A stretch of 11,301 nucleotides of DNA, from assembly GCA_031258915.1 (NCBI GenBank), contig JAIRMD010000247.1:1-11301 (forward strand), read 5' to 3'. Below the pieces are notes generated by a model. That model worked only from the letters and a program-made list of their open reading frames with translations, searched no databases and was not told the DNA's origin. The position numbers and the translations under genes are program-made. This DNA comes from Prevotellaceae bacterium (GTDB taxonomy: Bacteria; Bacteroidota; Bacteroidia; Bacteroidales; UBA932). Below, in pieces: positions 1 to 7,290 of this stretch (positions are counted from its first letter, which is position 1; each line of letters begins with the position of its first letter).

Positions 1-2384
1 AAATCGCTCAGCGAGGCAACATCGACATGCTTGAAGTATTGCACCAAGCCGAACAGCAGCGCCACAAAGAGCATCCCAACCCCCAAAATGCTTTTTGCCA
101 TCGGCTTGCTGATGATGTAGTCGGTGGTTTTGCGGGGTTTATCTTTCATTACCTTTTCGTTGGGCGGCAAAGAGGCCAAAGCCAGCGCTGCAAAAGTGTC
201 CATAATCAGGTTTACCCACAGCATTTGCGTAACGGTTAGCGGCGATTCTGTTCCAAGAAACGCACCGATTAGCACGATAAGGCATGCCGCCACGTTGATG
301 GTCATCTGAAATAGGATGAAGCGCTGAATGTTTTGGTACAGCGAGCGTCCCCACATCACAGCCCGCGAAATGCTGCTGAAGGAGTTATCCAGGATGGTAA
401 TATCGCTCGCTTCTTTGGCAACCGATGTGCCGTCGCCCATCGAAAGCCCTACCTGCGCGACGTTCAGCGCCGGTGCGTCGTTTGTGCCGTCGCCGGTAAC
501 TGCCACCACCTGATTTTTGGACTGCAAAAGCTGCACCAGCCGCTGCTTGTCCATCGGGCGGGCGCGGGAAAGGATTTTCAGGCCCAAAATGCGGCTTAAC
601 AGCGATTCGTCGGACATGGCGGCAAATTCCGTTCCGGTGAGGTGGTGCGATTCGTCTTCGCCCTTTTCCCAAAGCCCGATCTGGCGACCTATTTCCTTTG
701 CCGTTCCCGGAGTATCGCCGGTTACAATCTTTACGCCAATGCCGGCGCTCAGGCAGCTTTTCACGGCATCCGGAACTTCGGCGCGAACAGGGTCGGATAT
801 GGCCACAATCCCCAAGAAGGTTAAGCTCGTGTTTTGCAGCTGGCCTTCATGTATATGGGCGTTGTCGTCTTCTACGATTTGGTACGCAAAGCCCAAGGTT
901 CGCATTGCCTTATTTTGGTAGTCGAGCAGCTGCTTTTCGATTTCCGATTTTTCGGCAGGGATACTTTTGCATAGCCCCAAAACAATTTCCGGTGCGCCCT
1001 TCACGTAAAGTACTTTTTTGCCCAGCAATGGCGAGCTGACGATGGTAGCCATGTACTTGCGCTCGGTAGAAAAAGTCAGCTGCTCCACGACCTCTGCGTC
1101 TTCACGCAGCGGCAGGTAGCTAACGCCGCTATCGTGCAGCCATAGCAGCAGGGCGCCCTCCGTAGGGTTGCCCAGCGCCTTTACTTTTGCAGGGTCAGAA
1201 AAATCGAGGTAGGCAGTTGAGTTGGCGGCAATGCCCTCGTAAATAATGTCCGGGCTGTGATTTGTGGGGTTGCTTTGGCTGTTTTTGTTAAGGCAATCAT
1301 TGAAGTCATAAAAATCGTAGCTCCAGACTTTCATTTGATTTTGCGTGAGCGTACCCGTTTTATCGGTGCATATTACGGTGGCGGCGCCCATCGTTTCGCA
1401 GGCGTGCATTTTGCGGACGAGGTTATTAGTCGATAGCATCCGCTTCATGCTCAACGCCAAGCTTAGGGTTACGGACATCGGCAAGCCTTCCGGAACGGCT
1501 ACCACAATCACCGTGACGGCAATCATTACCGTCTTGAGGAAGTAACCGCCGAACGCGATCCAGTCAAACGCCTCCAACCCGATGAAGTAGCTAACCAGCC
1601 GGCCGGCAATAATCAGCGCGGCGATGGCGTAGCTTGCCTTAGTAATCATGCCTGCCAGCCTGTTCAGCTGCTGGTTGAGCGGCGTTTCCACGCTGCCGTC
1701 GATTTGAGCGCCCTCGTAGACCTTGCCGTATTCGGTGGCATCGCCAACCTTCGATACTTGCATAATGCCGTGCCCGTCGGCAACAGTCGTACCTTTCAGG
1801 GCGTGGTTGGAGGGGTAGGTGGCATCCTTTTCAAAGTTGGCGGGGTTTGTCGTCTTTTTGATGACCGGCTCGCCGGTCAGCGTCGATTCGTTGATTTGCA
1901 GAGATATGGCTTCCAAAAGCTCGCCGTCGGCGGGCACTTCTTCGCCCGTTTCCAAAACTACAATATCGCCAACAACAACTTCTTTTTTAGGAATTTGACA
2001 GATGTTGCCGTTACGAATTACCTTCACCAGCGTATCATCGTTTACTTTGTTCAGCACCTCGAACTTTTTGTTGGCGCTCAGCTCAAAGCAAAAGCCAACC
2101 ACCGTAGCCAGCAGCACAGCTATCAGAATGCCGGCAGGCTCGAAAAAGGCGCTCACGCCGGCGTGCCCCGAAAAAAACTCGTAGCACGATACGCCAATGG
2201 ACAACGCCAGCGCTACCAGCAGGATGATGATAATCGGGTCGGTGAATTTTTCCAGAAATTGCGACCATAGAGACTCTTTCTCCGGCGGAGTTAAAACGTT
2301 CTCGCCGTGCTGGTTACGGCTTTCGAGCACTTGAGCGTCGGTTAAGCCGGTGTAGTGATGTTTTTTTAATTCGTTTGAGTTCAT
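1..2384 (-). CDS. Ca2+-transporting P-type ATPase, PMCA-like (type IIB); 3' end cut by window edge
   Basis: Ion pump of the inner membrane that couples ATP hydrolysis to cation (probably Ca2+) export. The frame is open from ATG 2384 to the left edge, giving about 794 residues; the last transmembrane helices (about M8-M10) lie outside. Visible landmarks in order: soluble N-terminus (1-50); M1/M2 (about 55-100); actuator motif TGEP (170-173); M4 ion-site motif PEGLP (298-302); phosphorylation motif DKTGTLT with Asp341; nucleotide-domain KGAPE; P-domain hinge TGDGTNDAP (630-638); M6 motif NLIMD (Asn725, Asp729). PEGLP with N-x3-D in M6 fits the plasma-membrane Ca2+-ATPase group rather than heavy-metal or K+ pumps; no N-terminal metal-binding CxxC is seen. 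It starts 25 nt after the PrsW stop, so the two are probably co-transcribed. Family assignment is firm; ion specificity is inferred from motifs. Confidence 0.93.
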   Translation of the reverse strand, partial: MNSNELKKHHYTGLTDAQVLESRNQHGENVLTPPEKESLWSQFLEKFTDPIIIILLVALALSIGVSCYEFFSGHAGVSAFFEPAGILIAVLLATVVGFCFELSANKKFEVLNKVNDDTLVKVIRNGNICQIPKKEVVVGDIVVLETGEEVPADGELLEAISLQINESTLTGEPVIKKTTNPANFEKDATYPSNHALKGTTVADGHGIMQVSKVGDATEYGKVYEGAQIDGSVETPLNQQLNRLAGMITKASYAIAALIIAGRLVSYFIGLEAFDWIAFGGYFLKTVMIAVTVIVVAVPEGLPMSVTLSLALSMKRMLSTNNLVRKMHACETMGAATVICTDKTGTLTQNQMKVWSYDFYDFNDCLNKNSQSNPTNHSPDIIYEGIAANSTAYLDFSDPAKVKALGNPTEGALLLWLHDSGVSYLPLREDAEVVEQLTFSTERKYMATIVSSPLLGKKVLYVKGAPEIVLGLCKSIPAEKSEIEKQLLDYQNKAMRTLGFAYQIVEDDNAHIHEGQLQNTSLTFLGIVAISDPVRAEVPDAVKSCLSAGIGVKIVTGDTPGTAKEIGRQIGLWEKGEDESHHLTGTEFAAMSDESLLSRILGLKILSRARPMDKQRLVQLLQSKNQVVAVTGDGTNDAPALNVAQVGLSMGDGTSVAKEASDITILDNSFSSISRAVMWGRSLYQNIQRFILFQMTINVAACLIVLIGAFLGTESPLTVTQMLWVNLIMDTFAALALASLPPNEKVMKDKPRKTTDYIISKPMAKSILGVGMLFVALLFGLVQYFKHVDVASLSD

Positions 2385-2409
2385 GATTTGATGTTTAAAT
2401 TATGTAAAG

Positions 2410-3453
2410 TTATTTAGACAATTTTGACTGGTAGCTGACTCCCTGCTTCAAGTAGCTCATCAGCAGGACGACGCTCATCAGCGTAAGAAGCAAGCCCAAG
2501 ATGCTCCAGCCTAATGTGTCGTATAGCCCGTGGATGGCAGCGGGAATAAGTATTGCCAGGGAGTACAGTGAGCGCCGGTACTTGGGGTACAAATTGGCGA
2601 ATGCAATGAAGTACCCTGCCACTCCCGCCCAGACAGCGTGCAGGAACGGCAAGCTCGTAAGGCGCGCCACGTTCATAAAAAAAGCGCTGGCGTAATCCAG
2701 CTGCGTATTCACCGTCATCTGATACTGAACGCCTTCAAAAACACCGAAAGCAATGCCCGACATCAAGCCGTAGAAGACCAGCGATTGCGGGATGTACGGC
2801 TCTTTTGCGCGGCAAACAATCAGCAGCAGGGGCACCGCTTTGGCGGCCTCCTCCAGCAAGCCTACTCCGAAAATAAATCCGGCTAACTTCAGCGGTATGG
2901 AGTGGCTTTCCGTAAGGCGGTACAAGAGGTTGATGCCAGGCCACGCCGGCAGGTGCAGGATGTCCCACACCGTAAAAACGAAGAGCTGAAGGGTGAAAAA
3001 CAGCGCAATCGTTGTTTTCGTGTTGACTTGCGGCGTTTTGAAAAAGTAGAAAAAGAACAGCCCCCAGATAGTGGAAAAATACAGAGAAATCACGTAAAAG
3101 GTGATGAGGGGAACCGCCGAGAAAAGCCCTATCAGAAAGGCGGGGGAAAGCCCCAGCAAGGCCAGCCACAGGAGCCGGCTGTCTTTCATGATTTCTTTGC
3201 GCGAAAAAATGGCTTTCGGAATAATCAGCTCGCGCCCGATGTCCTTCAGCTGCAAAAAAACGGAGCCTTTGTGCTTGATGCTTACCTTTACTCCGCTAAT
3301 TTTCAGAAAATAACCAACCGTTCTAACGTCCTGCGGGGTCGAGGCTGGGTATGCCTTGTCGCACCTCAAAATTTTTCCATCCTCCACGTATGCTGCCAAA
3401 ACGTCGCCGGAGTAGGGGCCAAACGGTTGATTATTTCTAAAAACGTAGTACAT
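2410..3453 (-). CDS. PrsW-family intramembrane metalloprotease with GYF_2-like N-terminus
   Basis: A 347-residue polytopic membrane protein. The family diagnostics are present: EExxK at 201-205 (EEAAK), FExxxY at 239-244 (FEGVQY), HAVW at 272-275 and HGLYD at 308-312. These are the conserved Glu/His residues of PrsW proteases (Abi/CAAX-protease-like superfamily). About eight hydrophobic segments lie between residues 93 and 335. Before the membrane part, residues 1-50 (YYVFRNNQPFGPYSG and following) resemble the GYF_2 domain that often caps bacterial membrane proteins, and residues 50-90 form a further soluble stretch. PrsW of Bacillus cleaves an anti-sigma factor; the substrate here is unknown. 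The start lies 9 nt after the TerB-like stop and the stop 25 nt before the Ca2+-ATPase, so the three form a tight block. Membership is well supported; proteolytic activity is inferred from retained motifs. Confidence 0.88.
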   Translation of the reverse strand: MYYVFRNNQPFGPYSGDVLAAYVEDGKILRCDKAYPASTPQDVRTVGYFLKISGVKVSIKHKGSVFLQLKDIGRELIIPKAIFSRKEIMKDSRLLWLALLGLSPAFLIGLFSAVPLITFYVISLYFSTIWGLFFFYFFKTPQVNTKTTIALFFTLQLFVFTVWDILHLPAWPGINLLYRLTESHSIPLKLAGFIFGVGLLEEAAKAVPLLLIVCRAKEPYIPQSLVFYGLMSGIAFGVFEGVQYQMTVNTQLDYASAFFMNVARLTSLPFLHAVWAGVAGYFIAFANLYPKYRRSLYSLAILIPAAIHGLYDTLGWSILGLLLTLMSVVLLMSYLKQGVSYQSKLSK

Positions 3454-3462
3454 TGGCTCCGC

Positions 3463-3837
3463 TTACTTCAAGTTCAAAGCGTCCGGCAACTTTTTGGCTT
3501 TCGCTTTCAGGTTGTCCAGCAAGGCTTTTTCAGTCTTGTCCAGCTGACCGTCGCCCTGAACTTTCGCCAAGAGCCACTGGGCTTCCGCCTCGTCAATTTC
3601 GCCGGGAGACTGCTCGTCTTCGAGTAGAAAGCTTGTAATGGCTTCCACGAAAAGGGTTTCCCAGCTTGAATGGTTGTTTTTACCCGAAACGGCATCGTTC
3701 AGCTCGAACAGAAATTCCGCTTCCTCTTTGTCAATTTTGCCATCGGCGTATAGCGCTTCGCGAAGCTGCTTTACTTCGGCTTCGTCAATCACGCCATCCG
3801 CAAGGATGGACTTTTTCAATTCACTTAAAGTACTCAT
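3463..3837 (-). CDS. TerB-like tellurite-resistance family protein
   Basis: A small, acidic, probably all-helical cytoplasmic protein of 124 residues. It contains three copies of a DG-x-(I/L)-D-x2-E pattern: DGVIDEAE (14-21), DGKIDKEE (32-39) and DGQLDKTE (95-102), with the related GEIDEAEA around 79-86. The pattern matches the repeated metal-binding-like helical hairpins of TerB-family proteins; it looks EF-hand-like but lacks a full 12-residue EF loop. There is no signal peptide or membrane segment. It is the first gene after the only gap of more than 100 nt in the series, so it may begin its own transcript, and it sits 9 nt ahead of the PrsW gene. No Shine-Dalgarno sequence is seen; the leader is A/T-rich. 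A role in metal or Ca2+ sensing is inferred from family and neighbours. Confidence 0.75.
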   Translation of the reverse strand: MSTLSELKKSILADGVIDEAEVKQLREALYADGKIDKEEAEFLFELNDAVSGKNNHSSWETLFVEAITSFLLEDEQSPGEIDEAEAQWLLAKVQGDGQLDKTEKALLDNLKAKAKKLPDALNLK

Positions 3838-3867
3838 GCTTATAAAATTTAAAAATTAATAAAATCC

Positions 3868-3904
3868 GCCGTTTCGTACTTAACGGCAGAGTTGCTTGCT
3901 CTGC
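3868..3904. repeat. Two adjacent short hairpins in the kinase-TerB gap
   Basis: GCCGTT at 3868-3873 pairs with AACGGC at 3882-3887, and GCAGAG at 3886-3891 pairs with CTCTGC at 3899-3904. The two 6-bp stems share two bases, so they could be alternatives or stack. On the minus strand they lie in the 5' leader of the TerB-like gene, about 30-65 nt before its ATG. They could affect leader RNA structure or be protein-binding palindromes; neither role is shown by sequence alone. Confidence 0.4.
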
Positions 3905-3932
3905 AATTCAGCTCGCTAAAGCAAAATATCCG

Positions 3933-3969
3933 GCAAATAAAGGTGAAGCGTGCTTTACCTTTTATTTGC
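3933..3969 (-). terminator. Imperfect inverted repeat at the end of the kinase gene, possible terminator or attenuator
   Basis: Read on the minus strand, GCAAATAAAAGGTAAAGC pairs with GCTTCACCTTTATTTGC across a 2-nt loop, with one G:T-type mismatch position and one bulge. The first arm includes the last kinase codons and the TAA stop. The position, directly at the end of the long ter/TerY-P series and before the only large gap, suits a transcription end or a transcript-stabilising 3' hairpin. There is no long T-tract after the stem, so strong intrinsic termination is uncertain and read-through into the TerB block is possible. Confidence 0.5.
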
Positions 3970-5457
3970 TACTAATTGCACAATAATCAATCTCCCGCCA
4001 TCTTCTTTTGAGAGCAGTATTTGTTTTCCGTCTGTAAGCTCTACGAATTGGCCGATTAAAATTTTTTTGCCTTCGGTTTTATCCTCCAAATCATTCAGCC
4101 GTTCATTTACGAGCAGCCATTTATTATTATGGAAAAGAAAGTAGCCGGCTCGCTTTTTCTGCTCTGCGGTCAATTTTTCGTTTGGCGAAATGTTGCGATT
4201 GACGTGCCACTGGTACAGCCCCTGCTCGCTAAAAACCATAAGGCGGTAATCGTCGGGCGTGAACGTACCTGCACGGCGAGACGAATACAAGTTTAGCACA
4301 GGCAGCTGCCCGTGATATTCTGCTCCACAAAATGGGCATTTGGGCTTGGCTGTATTGTCAAACACAAACCATTTGTGCCAGCAGCTTGGGTTTTGGCAGG
4401 GCTGCATTAAATCAACGGTTTTCAAAAGCGCTTGCTCCCATTCGTCGGCGGTTGGCCGCGCAGCGGGATTATGCAGCCCATCAATGAATGCGCTATCAAA
4501 CAATTTTTTCAAGTAAGGACCGCAAACGGAATACGGGATTTTAGTCGGGTCGCCCTGCGGCAGCTGTGAAGGCTGTAAATCTTTTACTTTTACTCGGTTA
4601 GCAGTATCGGTAGGGTGTTCAACAAACAGGGCTTTTGCTCCCATCGACAAATCTTCGTCTTTGGCAGGGTCGGTATCCCACACTTTCCCGCCTCGCAAAG
4701 GGTGGCGATAAAGCAAATACATGTAAATCATTACAGCCAAAGCGTGGCGGTCGGTTGTAATTTTGGGTAGCTGCCGTGCAGCGTCGCCCATCTTCAAATG
4801 CTTGGTGGCAATTACTTCGGGGGCAATAAAATCGGGCGTTCCCAGCACGTCGGGCGGATACTTTCCGGGAACAACCAATCCGTCTATATCAATGATGGAA
4901 GCCTTGCCCGAAGTAGGGTCAAGCAGTACGTTTTTGTATGATAAATCGGAGTGGGCAAGCCCGGCAGCGTGCAATCGCCGCACGGCGCGGCTGATATTTA
5001 TGCAAATTTGGAAATACTTAAACCAGTCGCCCCGCTCTTTTGGGTCAAGGAATTTATTTTGGTTTTTTGCCGAAGCATACCATTTTCCTTCTTTTTCTTT
5101 GCCTTTGATGCCAAGAAAATCGTTGTTGATAGAACCTGTCGAGAAGAAAAAATGCTTATGGTAAGTCGGGCATACCAAGCCAAGCTTGCCGTTGTGTTCT
5201 ACAATTTTAGTAGGCCAGCAGTACAAATCTTTCCAGTATTCGCCGCCAATCTGGTTGAAAATTTTTTCGCGGTAAACGCCTGTGATATTTTGCAAACGGT
5301 CTTTGGCGTTGAAATCCTGCCTGTCGCGAAAAAATGCTACAACATGCGACTTATCGGGGCTGAAGTAGACATCTTTCATTCCACCGGCGCCAATAACGGT
5401 ATCTACAAATTCCACATCTGATCCATCTGTTGCTTTTATTTTAACCGTATTTGCCAT
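3955..5457 (-). CDS. TerY-P-type Ser/Thr protein kinase with C-terminal zinc ribbon and FHA-like tail
   Basis: A 500-residue cytoplasmic kinase-fold protein. Glycine loop IGAGGMKDVY (22-31); catalytic loop HSDLSYKNVLL (169-179) with Asp171 and Asn176; metal-binding DIDG (190-193) in place of DFG; APE at 212-214 (IAPEV). The beta-3 strand reads VVAFFRD (39-45) without the usual VAIK lysine. A zinc ribbon follows, with Cys354/Cys359 and Cys374/Cys377. Residues 385-500 are beta-rich and end in a pattern reminiscent of an FHA domain (KWLLVN, then ELTDGKQILL). The ATG at 5457 is chosen because it sits 5 nt after the phosphatase stop; an in-frame ATG at 5523 would overlap the phosphatase by about 60 nt. 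Adjacency to PP2C and TerY matches the known TerY-P triad, where the kinase and phosphatase are thought to act on shared targets. Those targets are unknown. Confidence 0.9.
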   Translation of the reverse strand: MANTVKIKATDGSDVEFVDTVIGAGGMKDVYFSPDKSHVVAFFRDRQDFNAKDRLQNITGVYREKIFNQIGGEYWKDLYCWPTKIVEHNGKLGLVCPTYHKHFFFSTGSINNDFLGIKGKEKEGKWYASAKNQNKFLDPKERGDWFKYFQICINISRAVRRLHAAGLAHSDLSYKNVLLDPTSGKASIIDIDGLVVPGKYPPDVLGTPDFIAPEVIATKHLKMGDAARQLPKITTDRHALAVMIYMYLLYRHPLRGGKVWDTDPAKDEDLSMGAKALFVEHPTDTANRVKVKDLQPSQLPQGDPTKIPYSVCGPYLKKLFDSAFIDGLHNPAARPTADEWEQALLKTVDLMQPCQNPSCWHKWFVFDNTAKPKCPFCGAEYHGQLPVLNLYSSRRAGTFTPDDYRLMVFSEQGLYQWHVNRNISPNEKLTAEQKKRAGYFLFHNNKWLLVNERLNDLEDKTEGKKILIGQFVELTDGKQILLSKEDGGRLIIVQLVANKR

Positions 5458-5462
5458 AACCT

Positions 5463-6965
5463 CTAAAATAAAATTGCTATTGTCCTGTCGTCGTGATTGC
5501 CTTTCGACCAGAAATCCAGCCATCTCAAGAGCTGCTCCGCTACTTGCTCGCTATCGTCCGAAAAAGCAACACTCACGCTGTCTTCGTTGCTACCGTTGAG
5601 GTCGTCCCAGAGGGCGTGCCACTTTTCAATACGGTTGAGGTTAGCGTCGGTTTCAAATTTCGGGTCGGTAACGCCGTCGGTCATTAGAATCAACGCCGTA
5701 AAATCTTCCACCACATCAAACCGGATGCGGGTGTAAAGCTCTTTTTGGATAATGTCGGGCATCGTCAGGAAGCGTGTTTGCCCTGCAAATTCGCCGCCAT
5801 CCGGTTCGCCCAGCACTTTCAGGTATTCGGGTTCTTTTCGGTAAATACCAATGCCGCCATCGCCTACCCACCAAGCGCCGACAAACCAGCCATAGTCGAA
5901 CTTTTTACATAGGGAAACCAGCAAAGTCGTCGCGTAGTCCTTTATTGGCCTTCCTTTTTCTTTTGCCTCTGTTTCAATGGTTTTATGAGCAGAAAAAACA
6001 GCATTGCTGATTATTTCCTGCAAAATTTTCCCGATTTCGTTTTTTTGTTCGGTAGCTTTTAGCTTGCTGAAATCTCCCTTTTTAGCTGCAATTTTTTCTT
6101 GGCAAACTTCTATCACCGTTTGACAAGCGATTTGCGACCCTTTTCGTGAAAATTGTGCAGACCCTGCGCCATCGGCAACCACCATTACATACCATTCTGC
6201 CTCTTCGTCGAAGTAGAGTAAGAAATCATCATCGCGAGGTTTGCCTTCGATAGCATGAGAGCGACCGCGCTGGCTCGCCGCAACCATATCTTTGCGGGCT
6301 AACTCCTTTTTACCCAAGCCAAAAACTCCTTTTGTTTTCTTTGATGCTACTTTTACAAATAGCTTGCCGCTATCGGGTTTGTAGTACTCAATATCTTCGG
6401 GTGTTGGGATATTCTTACTCCACAAAACTCGCGGGTCGGGATTGATAATGAAAACAACTTCTCGCACCAGCAAAGGTTTCCCTTCTTCCCAATCTTTGCG
6501 CTTGAACTTCATCTCAATCTTATGGTCGCCTGCTTGAGTAGGATTACCTTTTATGCACTTTTCTTCCGGCAGGTGCTGTAACCCGATTGCCTCTAATCCT
6601 TCAAAAGTAACTTCGGCTATGTCCGGAATACCCAGTGTTTCAATATCGAAATCGACACAATACGCCTGGCCGACTTTCCCGTTTTGGAAGGCTATCTGCT
6701 TGTTTTTTATTTGGAAAGCCAAAGAATCGTTTTTTGCCTTTTCGTTGTCTGGTTGCACTCCGGCGTTAAATCTCTGCGTACCTGTTTGCGCTTGTTGATT
6801 GTCAGCTGCAGCTTCTGCTACCGGCTGTGCAGCAGCAGCAGGGCTGTGTTTTCTCCAAAGCTCTGCGAAAAATGACCTGATTTCCGTTTCGTTTTTTTCG
6901 AGAAAGTCTTTTACCTGATTTTCGTCCGAAGCTATTTCGGCTAAATATTTTTTGATTGTTTCCAT
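5463..6965 (-). CDS. PP2C-family protein phosphatase with N-terminal Ig-like region (TerY-P triad)
   Basis: A 500-residue cytoplasmic protein. The C-terminal half (about 228-500) is a PP2C domain: ADGAG (264-268, metal ligand Asp265), VGDGG (367-371, Asp369), MTDGVTD (428-434, Asp430) and HDDRT (491-495, Asp492/Asp493), the aspartates that hold the Mn2+/Mg2+ pair. Residues 1-40 are charged and helical, 41-80 an Ala/Gln/Asn-rich linker, and about 83-178 a beta-rich segment. Within that segment, GNPTQAGDHKIEMKF (140-154) resembles the end of 'putative Ig' (He_PIG-like) domains. An AAGGGG-like Shine-Dalgarno element precedes the ATG by about 6 nt. The stop lies 5 nt before the kinase start, indicating tight co-expression of opposing enzymes. 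Phosphatase assignment is strong; the N-terminal Ig-like call is tentative. Confidence 0.92.
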   Translation of the reverse strand: METIKKYLAEIASDENQVKDFLEKNETEIRSFFAELWRKHSPAAAAQPVAEAAADNQQAQTGTQRFNAGVQPDNEKAKNDSLAFQIKNKQIAFQNGKVGQAYCVDFDIETLGIPDIAEVTFEGLEAIGLQHLPEEKCIKGNPTQAGDHKIEMKFKRKDWEEGKPLLVREVVFIINPDPRVLWSKNIPTPEDIEYYKPDSGKLFVKVASKKTKGVFGLGKKELARKDMVAASQRGRSHAIEGKPRDDDFLLYFDEEAEWYVMVVADGAGSAQFSRKGSQIACQTVIEVCQEKIAAKKGDFSKLKATEQKNEIGKILQEIISNAVFSAHKTIETEAKEKGRPIKDYATTLLVSLCKKFDYGWFVGAWWVGDGGIGIYRKEPEYLKVLGEPDGGEFAGQTRFLTMPDIIQKELYTRIRFDVVEDFTALILMTDGVTDPKFETDANLNRIEKWHALWDDLNGSNEDSVSVAFSDDSEQVAEQLLRWLDFWSKGNHDDRTIAILF

Positions 6966-7028
6966 GCTTAACCCCTTGTTCTACATCCATATTACGGACA
7001 CTTAAAGCGCCTTCTCATGTATAATGCG

Positions 7029-7283
7029 CTAAATAAATTTCAACGCCAAAAGCAAAATGAGCAGCAGCATAATCTGCGACATATCAACCGCAATGCCGTT
7101 GCCCACTTGTGCAGGTTTGGCTATTTTGCACAGCAAATTCAAGACAGGCTTGAAAATTTTTTCGCAGAAAGAAAACATTTTAAGGTATTGCCCTGTTAAT
7201 CTTGCTTTATGTGGCGTTAGCTTGGAGTAGGCAAAAAGGGCTACAATTGCAGCGCTGACCACTATGTAAAGTATACTTCCCAC
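7029..7283 (-). CDS. Small two-helix membrane protein, YggT-like C-terminal half
   Basis: An 84-residue protein starting at GTG 7283, 7 nt after the second TerY stop; no closer ATG exists in frame before residue 36. A hydrophobic N-terminal helix (about 3-20) is followed by a basic, amphipathic middle (KLTPHKARLTGQYLKMF and on, 21-60) and a strongly hydrophobic C-terminal helix (about 68-84). The segment KPVLNLLCKIAKP, then the GIAVDMSQIMLLLILLL stretch, resembles the YggT-family pattern of a 'P-[IL]-x-P-GG-x-D-[LM]-S-P' motif leading into a helix, though the usual Pro after Ser is Gln here. YggT proteins normally carry two such units; only one is present. It lies inside the TerY-P set between vWA and phosphatase, so a membrane-anchoring or sensing role is plausible but inferred. 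Confidence 0.7.
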   Translation of the reverse strand: MGSILYIVVSAAIVALFAYSKLTPHKARLTGQYLKMFSFCEKIFKPVLNLLCKIAKPAQVGNGIAVDMSQIMLLLILLLALKFI

Positions 7284-7290
7284 TGTTTTA

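Noticed and set aside
1704..2270. Long plus-strand open frame (188 codons)
   Set aside because: It is antisense to intact P-type ATPase motifs (TGEP at 170-173 falls inside it), so it is a shadow frame.
2902..3627. Long plus-strand open frame (241 codons)
   Set aside because: It is antisense across both PrsW and TerB-like genes and encodes basic, glutamine-rich sequence with no domain features.
3918..3932. Possible Bacteroidota -7 element (GATATTTTGC on the minus strand) for the TerB gene
   Set aside because: It is one T short of TAnnTTTG and has no clear partner TTG at the right distance; not strong enough to annotate.
5458..5523. Upstream in-frame ATG extending the kinase by 22 residues
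   Set aside because: It would overlap the PP2C end by about 60 nt with low-complexity residues; ATG 5457 follows the phosphatase stop by 5 nt.
7006..7030. AGCGC/GCGCT inverted repeat between the YggT-like gene and PP2C
   Set aside because: Only a 5-bp stem with a loop of about 18 nt; too weak to call a terminator inside a likely operon.
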